NCBI RefSeq assembly: GCF_000701405.1
Contig: NZ_JNIV01000112.1
Location: 1 to 13,011, forward strand
Origin: Deinococcus marmoris DSM 12784
GTDB lineage: Bacteria; Deinococcota; Deinococci; Deinococcales; Deinococcaceae
Direction of reading: 5' to 3'
DNA: 13,011 nucleotides
A program made the position numbers and the translations under genes. This document shows, one piece after another, positions 10,023 through 13,011 of the stretch. How positions within the stretch are numbered: the first letter of the stretch is position 1; each line of letters starts with the position of its first letter. The notes under the pieces are model-generated. The model saw nothing but the letters and a program-made list of their open reading frames with translations. It had not been told where the DNA came from and did not search any database.

Positions 10023-10270
10023 GGAGGCTGGCCCCGCAGAAGTCCTGCGGTCCGCGTGGGAATGCCTGGAGTGCGGACCCGAAAACAGGCCCGCAATCGG
10101 TCTCAGCGAACACATTTTCGACACATGAGTAAGATGAGAGAGTGGCAAATCGTGCAAAAGGGGTTCAGGCTGTGACTGTCGGCACTTTTGCTACCCCGCC
10201 GAACATGAGCTGAAATCTGAGAAGCTTGAGCCAGACGCCGGATTCTCGCCTCATGTGTCTCTGGCACGGA

Positions 10271-10297
10271 CGCATAAACAACGTATAGGCGCATAAA
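10271..10297 (+). repeat. CGCATAAA direct repeat, 19-bp period
   Basis: The octamer occurs at 10271-10278 and 10290-10297, close to two helical turns apart, 63 bp and more before the LysM gene. It may be a pair of regulator half-sites on one DNA face; no regulator can be named. Confidence 0.35.
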
Positions 10298-10344
10298 GGT
10301 GACGTTTAAGTTCGAGAATTAAGAACAAATAAATAAAGTTGGGA

Positions 10345-10350
10345 TAAACT
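10345..10350 (+). promoter_or_regulatory. -10 box TAAACT for LysM-NlpC/P60 gene
   Basis: TAAACT lies 10 nt before the ATG at 10361 in an AT-rich stretch. The short interval (TCTGGGGTCG) would give a very short leader; GGGG may be a weak ribosome site. No clear -35. Confidence 0.45.
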
Positions 10351-10360
10351 TCTGGGGTCG

Positions 10361-10984
10361 ATGACTTACTCCCGCCTGCTTCTGCCCCTCGCTTTCGCCG
10401 CCCTGATCAGCCCCGCTGCCCTGGCCTCCACGTACACCGTCAAGAGCGGTGACACCCTGTCTGCGATCTCGCGGGCCACGGGTACGGACGCCGGAACACT
10501 GATGCGCCTGAACGGCCTGAGCAGCAGCACCATCCAGATCGGGCAGAAGCTGAACATCGGCGGGGCCACCGTTGCCGCGCCTGCCCGCGCCGCGCCCGCC
10601 GCCACCAACTCTGGCGGCGCGTTCGTGCGGACCGCCGCCGCCCGTTTCCTGGGTGTGCGTTACAACCTGGGCGGCAGCGGCAGAAACGGTCTGGACTGCT
10701 CCAGCTTCACCCAGAGCGTGTTCCGTAGCATGGGAATCAGCATTCCGCGCACCGCCGCCTCGCAGTGGCGCAGCGGTTACGCGGTCAGCCGCCGTGACCT
10801 GCGCTCGGGCGATCTGGTGTTCTTCAACACCATGGGCCGCACCGCCAGCCATGTGGGCCTGTACGTGGGCGACGGCATGATGGCCAACGCCAACAGCTAC
10901 CGGGGCCGGACCGTCATCGAGCCGCTGTTCGCCAACGCGTACTGGGCCAGCCGCTACAACGGCGCACGCCGCATCATGAACTGA
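10361..10984 (+). CDS. Secreted LysM-NlpC/P60 peptidoglycan hydrolase
   Basis: This is a probable cell-wall endopeptidase that cuts peptide cross-links or stems of peptidoglycan. The 207-residue precursor begins with a signal peptide: basic R5, a hydrophobic core to about residue 19 and an AxA-type site ALA-S after residue 22. One LysM domain (about 24-67: [17 protein letters not shown] to IQIGQKLNI) binds glycan. An Ala/Pro-rich linker (about 68-84) leads to an NlpC/P60 domain with catalytic Cys113 in GLDCSSF, His164 in SHVGLYVG and a third polar residue probably Asn176 in [15 protein letters not shown] and LRSGDLVFF are also family hallmarks. The active site looks complete. The gene has its own AT-rich upstream region and is followed by a strong terminator, so it is likely monocistronic. 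Confidence 0.95.
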   Translation: MTYSRLLLPLAFAALISPAALASTYTVKSGDTLSAISRATGTDAGTLMRLNGLSSSTIQIGQKLNIGGATVAAPARAAPAATNSGGAFVRTAAARFLGVRYNLGGSGRNGLDCSSFTQSVFRSMGISIPRTAASQWRSGYAVSRRDLRSGDLVFFNTMGRTASHVGLYVGDGMMANANSYRGRTVIEPLFANAYWASRYNGARRIMN

Positions 10985-11000
10985 ACGCAGACCACCCTGG

Positions 11001-11045
11001 AAGGCTGGCGGACGACATCGACTCGTCCGCCAGCCTTCTTTTCGT
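11001..11045 (+). terminator. Strong intrinsic terminator after LysM-NlpC/P60 gene
   Basis: A perfect 15-bp stem (11001-11015 with 11023-11037, arm AAGGCTGGCGGACGA) and a 7-nt loop are followed by CTTTTC. It starts 16 bp after the stop codon and separates this gene from galE. Confidence 0.9.
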
Positions 11046-11067
11046 CCGTCTTGCTTCCTTGCCCTGC

Positions 11068-11073
11068 TACCCT
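11068..11073 (+). promoter_or_regulatory. -10 box TACCCT for galE
   Basis: TACCCT ends 8 nt before the ATG at 11082, right after the upstream terminator. No Shine-Dalgarno or -35 is recognisable, in line with a leaderless transcript. Confidence 0.45.
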
Positions 11074-11081
11074 GAGTGCCG

Positions 11082-12074
11082 ATGAAACTTCTGGTGGTGG
11101 GTGGCGCGGGGTATATCGGTTCACATACGGTCCGGCAATTGCGGGCGGCGGGGCACGGCGTGGTGGTGCTGGACAATCTCTCCAGCGGTCACGCTGAAGC
11201 CCTGACCAATGGCGTGGAACTGGTCAGGGCCGACTTGCTGGACTATCCCAGCGTCAAGGCCGCCCTGGAGGCCCACAAGCCCGACGCCGTGATCCACTTT
11301 GCCGCGCTGATCGAGGTGGGCGAGAGCATGCGCGCCCCGGCCCGCTACTACCGCAACAACGTGGTGGGCAGTCTGAACCTGCTGCAAGCCATCGTGGACA
11401 CCCGCAAGGTGCCGCTGGTCTTTTCCAGCACCGCCGCCGTTTACGGCACCACCGACGCCGTGCCGATCCCCGAAGACGCCGCCATGCAGCCTGAAAGCGT
11501 CTACGGCGAGACCAAGCTGATGACCGAGCGCATGATCCACGCCTTTCATACCGCGCACGGCCTGCCCTACACGATCCTGCGGTACTTCAACGTCTGCGGC
11601 GCGGCCCCCGCCGGGGACATCGGCGAGGCACATCCCAGCCAGTCGCATCTGATCGAACTGGCGTGCATGACCGCCCTGGGCCAGCGCGAGAAGATGATGA
11701 TCTTCGGCGAGGATTACGACACGCCCGATGGCACCTGCATCCGCGATTACGTGCATGTGCAGGATCTGGCCGACGCGCATGTGCTGGCGGTGGAGGCGCT
11801 GAATGCTGGAAAGACCGACGCCGCTACCTACAACGTGGGTCTGGGCCACGGCTTCAGCGTCAAGCAGGTGCTGGATGCCGTGGACGCGGTGGTGGGCACG
11901 CCGCTGGACCGCGAGATCGCCCCCCGCCGCGCAGGCGATCCGCCCCGGCTGGTGGCTGATGCCACGAAGATCGTCCAGGAGCTGGGTTTTGCGCCGCAGT
12001 TCACCGACTTGCAGGAGATCGTGCAGACGGCCTGGAACTGGCACAAGGGGCATCCGCACGGCTTCGAGAAGTAG
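11082..12074 (+). CDS. galE: UDP-glucose 4-epimerase
   Basis: It interconverts UDP-glucose and UDP-galactose using tightly bound NAD, supplying galactose units for polysaccharides and allowing galactose use. The 330-residue product is an extended short-chain dehydrogenase. It shows the NAD loop GGAGYIGSH (7-15), LDNLSSGH, the HFAALIEVGESM block, the catalytic Ser/Thr in VFSSTAAVYG (about 113-122), YGETK giving Tyr141 and Lys145, RYFNVCGA, and the sugar-nucleotide region DYDTPDGTCIRDYVHVQDLA. Family length is about 330-340. ATG 11082 is preferred because it follows the TACCCT box and gives MKLLVVGGAGYIGSH; the GTG six bases earlier would add two residues. No galK or galT neighbours are present, so a role in cell-surface polysaccharide is at least as likely as galactose catabolism. 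Confidence 0.95.
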   Translation: MKLLVVGGAGYIGSHTVRQLRAAGHGVVVLDNLSSGHAEALTNGVELVRADLLDYPSVKAALEAHKPDAVIHFAALIEVGESMRAPARYYRNNVVGSLNLLQAIVDTRKVPLVFSSTAAVYGTTDAVPIPEDAAMQPESVYGETKLMTERMIHAFHTAHGLPYTILRYFNVCGAAPAGDIGEAHPSQSHLIELACMTALGQREKMMIFGEDYDTPDGTCIRDYVHVQDLADAHVLAVEALNAGKTDAATYNVGLGHGFSVKQVLDAVDAVVGTPLDREIAPRRAGDPPRLVADATKIVQELGFAPQFTDLQEIVQTAWNWHKGHPHGFEK

Positions 12075-12079
12075 GGGCG

Positions 12080-12085
12080 TAAAAT
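12080..12085 (+). promoter_or_regulatory. -10 box TAAAAT for Uma2 gene
   Basis: TAAAAT ends 6 nt before the ATG at 12092 within the 17-bp gap after galE. It suggests a separate leaderless transcript rather than simple read-through from galE. Confidence 0.5.
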
Positions 12086-12091
12086 AGCCCT

Positions 12092-12652
12092 ATGACAGAC
12101 GCCGCCCCGAAAGCCATCAGCGTGGAGGACTACCTGCGAACCGAGCGCGAGAGTCCTTATAAGCGCGAGTATGTGGGCGGTTTCGTGTACCCGCTGCATG
12201 CTCAGGCGGGGGCGAGCAGCGAACATGGGCGAATCAGTTTGCGGATTGCGGCGGCACTGTTGCCAGACGCGGATGGGCAGGGCTGCCGCGTGTACCAGTC
12301 CGACATGCAGCTCTTCGTCTCTGGCGCGTCCAGTTACTTTTACCCCGACGTGATGCTGGTCTGCGGCGGCGATCAGCCGGGGCGCTATCACGAGTCGTCC
12401 CCGTGCCTGCTGGCCGAAGTTCTCTCCACCAGCACGGTGCACAATGACCGCCGCCACAAATACGCCGTCTATACCGCTATTCCCACCCTGCAAACCTACC
12501 TGCTGGTGTCGCAGGACGAACGCTACGTCGTGGAATATCAGCGCAACGGTAAGGAATGGACCATGCGCGAACACCGGGGCGCGGGGCAGGTGGACGTTCC
12601 CTGTCTGGGACAGGTGCTGACCCTGGACCAGATTTACCGGGGCGTGCTTTAA
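12092..12652 (+). CDS. Uma2-family (DUF820) PD-(D/E)XK protein
   Basis: This belongs to the Uma2 family, with a restriction-endonuclease-like fold and an undetermined cellular role. The 186-residue product starts with the typical ISVEDYLRTERESPYKREYV and GGFVYPL segments, then SSEHGRISLRIAAAL. The nuclease core is visible: Asp86 in YFYPDVMLVC, Glu109 in LLAEVLSTST, then Asp119 and Lys123 in NDRRHKYAVY, so the active-site residues look intact. The middle and end (IPTLQTYLLVSQDERYVVEY) also fit. Uma2 genes are multicopy in Deinococcus and cyanobacteria and usually occur alone, as here. It sits between galE and an insertion sequence. Whether it cuts DNA is not shown for most members. Confidence 0.9.
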   Translation: MTDAAPKAISVEDYLRTERESPYKREYVGGFVYPLHAQAGASSEHGRISLRIAAALLPDADGQGCRVYQSDMQLFVSGASSYFYPDVMLVCGGDQPGRYHESSPCLLAEVLSTSTVHNDRRHKYAVYTAIPTLQTYLLVSQDERYVVEYQRNGKEWTMREHRGAGQVDVPCLGQVLTLDQIYRGVL

Positions 12653-12728
12653 GAGCGCGTTTATAAAGGGTCAGACCCGGTGGCAGGTAGAAGGCTGGAA
12701 TCATAACCGACATGCCTGACATGAGGGG

Positions 12729-12751
12729 CGTCCGGGGCGTATCCCCGGACG
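12729..12751 (+). promoter_or_regulatory. Hairpin directly before the second transposase start
   Basis: Perfect 9-bp arms CGTCCGGGG (12729-12737) and CCCCGGACG (12743-12751) flank a 5-nt loop and end 1 nt before the ATG at 12753. A Shine-Dalgarno-like GAGGGG lies immediately upstream (12723-12728). The stem could block initiation or bring that site close to the start. Confidence 0.6.
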
Positions 12752-12752
12752 T

Positions 12753-13011
12753 ATGCAATCACCCTCACTTGACAGTTTCCGCTGCCTCAACCCTGCTTGT
12801 CCAGCCGCTGGCCAGCCAGGTCTCGGGAATATTCGTCACCGCAAGTGGTACGACACGCGCTCGGGGCCACGCCGGTTGCTCCGCTGCTCGACCTGCGCCC
12901 GGGAATTCAGTGAACGCAAAGGCACCGCCCTGTGGAACGTGAAGCTCCCCTGTGAGCGGGTGGAGAGCATCGTGGAGCACGTGACGCGCGGGAACAGCTT
13001 CAAGCAGACCG
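12753..13011 (+). CDS. Transposase with N-terminal zinc ribbon (3' end outside window)
   Basis: The frame is open from ATG 12753 for 86 codons to the window edge, and a TGA at 12717-12719 closes it upstream, so this ATG is the only ATG available. The N-terminus has a zinc ribbon, C11-X4-C16 and C45-X2-C48 (RCLNPAC and RCSTCARE). It is followed by EFSERKGTALWNVKLP and a helix leading into ERVESIVEHVTRGNSFKQT, the start of a helix-turn-helix. This arrangement, cysteine pairs then FSERKGT and KLP..., is typical of IS1-like and related transposase N-termini. The catalytic part is not in the window, so the family cannot be fixed. It is unrelated to the IS4-type transposase at the other end. Confidence 0.75.
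   Translation, partial: MQSPSLDSFRCLNPACPAAGQPGLGNIRHRKWYDTRSGPRRLLRCSTCAREFSERKGTALWNVKLPCERVESIVEHVTRGNSFKQT

Larger units (their letters stand above)
9959..10360. other. Divergent intergenic region, about 400 bp
   Basis: This region separates the minus-strand UDG unit from the plus-strand LysM gene. The left third is GC-rich with two inverted repeats and the TATACT box. The right part (about 10100-10360) turns AT-rich and has a pair of CGCATAAA direct repeats and a TAAACT box. A 16-codon frame (10124-10174, MSKMREWQIVQKGFRL) has no ribosome site and is probably chance. No RNA gene is recognised. Confidence 0.6.
12668..13011 (+). mobile_element. Second insertion sequence, left part only
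   Basis: The element is inferred from the partial transposase beginning at 12753. Its left end lies somewhere after the Uma2 stop (12652). The short palindrome GGGTCAGACCC (12668-12678) may lie near it, but terminal repeats cannot be confirmed because the other end is outside the window; the start given is a guess. Confidence 0.4.

Noticed and set aside
9534..10157. Alternative minus-strand frame over the gene at 9551-9958 (207 codons)
   Set aside because: Its translation is Arg/Pro-rich shadow-type sequence, while the other frame has a Shine-Dalgarno and a protein-like composition.

Overview
The window reads as chromosomal DNA of a Deinococcus-type bacterium. The inference rests on four things: high GC with strongly GC-ending codons, a DnaX starting MSAIYQRARPIRW, a four-cysteine family-4 uracil-DNA glycosylase, and repeated use of a TANNNT box 6-8 nt before the start codon, the arrangement described for leaderless mRNAs in Deinococcus. 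No rRNA, tRNA or CRISPR array is visible. I do not see an obviously new multi-gene system. The most interesting signals are small-scale ones: inverted repeats in and before the transposase genes, and a possible leader ORF coupled to dnaX.

Layout. Bases 1-1167 (minus) hold most of an IS4-type DDE transposase whose C-terminus leaves the window; it starts with GTG inside a hairpin. Next come a YihY/BrkB-type membrane protein (1253-2422, minus), an FlK-like hotdog thioesterase (2476-2898, plus, divergent), and an NAD-type malic enzyme (3009-4760, plus). Bases 4761-5039 carry no clear gene, only a possible broken reading frame. A small membrane-anchored protein of unknown function follows (5040-5465). 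dnaX (5624-7930) has a long Pro/Ala-rich tail and possibly a leader ORF (5526-5627) whose stop overlaps the dnaX start. Convergent to it, only 9 bp away, is a DUF1844-dtd pair (8682 to 7940, minus) coupled through a TAGTG overlap. Then comes a two-gene minus unit (9958 to 8866), an unknown protein followed by family-4 UDG. After a roughly 400-bp AT-richer intergenic region there is a secreted LysM-NlpC/P60 hydrolase (10361-10984) with a strong terminator, galE (11082-12074) and a Uma2-family PD-(D/E)XK protein (12092-12652). The window ends inside a second, unrelated transposase (from 12753) with an N-terminal zinc ribbon.

Functional themes. Most genes are housekeeping: replication clamp loading (DnaX), proofreading of mischarged D-aminoacyl-tRNA (Dtd), uracil repair (UDG), C4 metabolism (malic enzyme), sugar-nucleotide interconversion (GalE) and cell-wall remodelling (LysM-NlpC/P60). 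They appear mostly as independent transcription units with their own start-proximal -10 boxes. Mobile DNA lies only at the two edges, and the two elements belong to different families.
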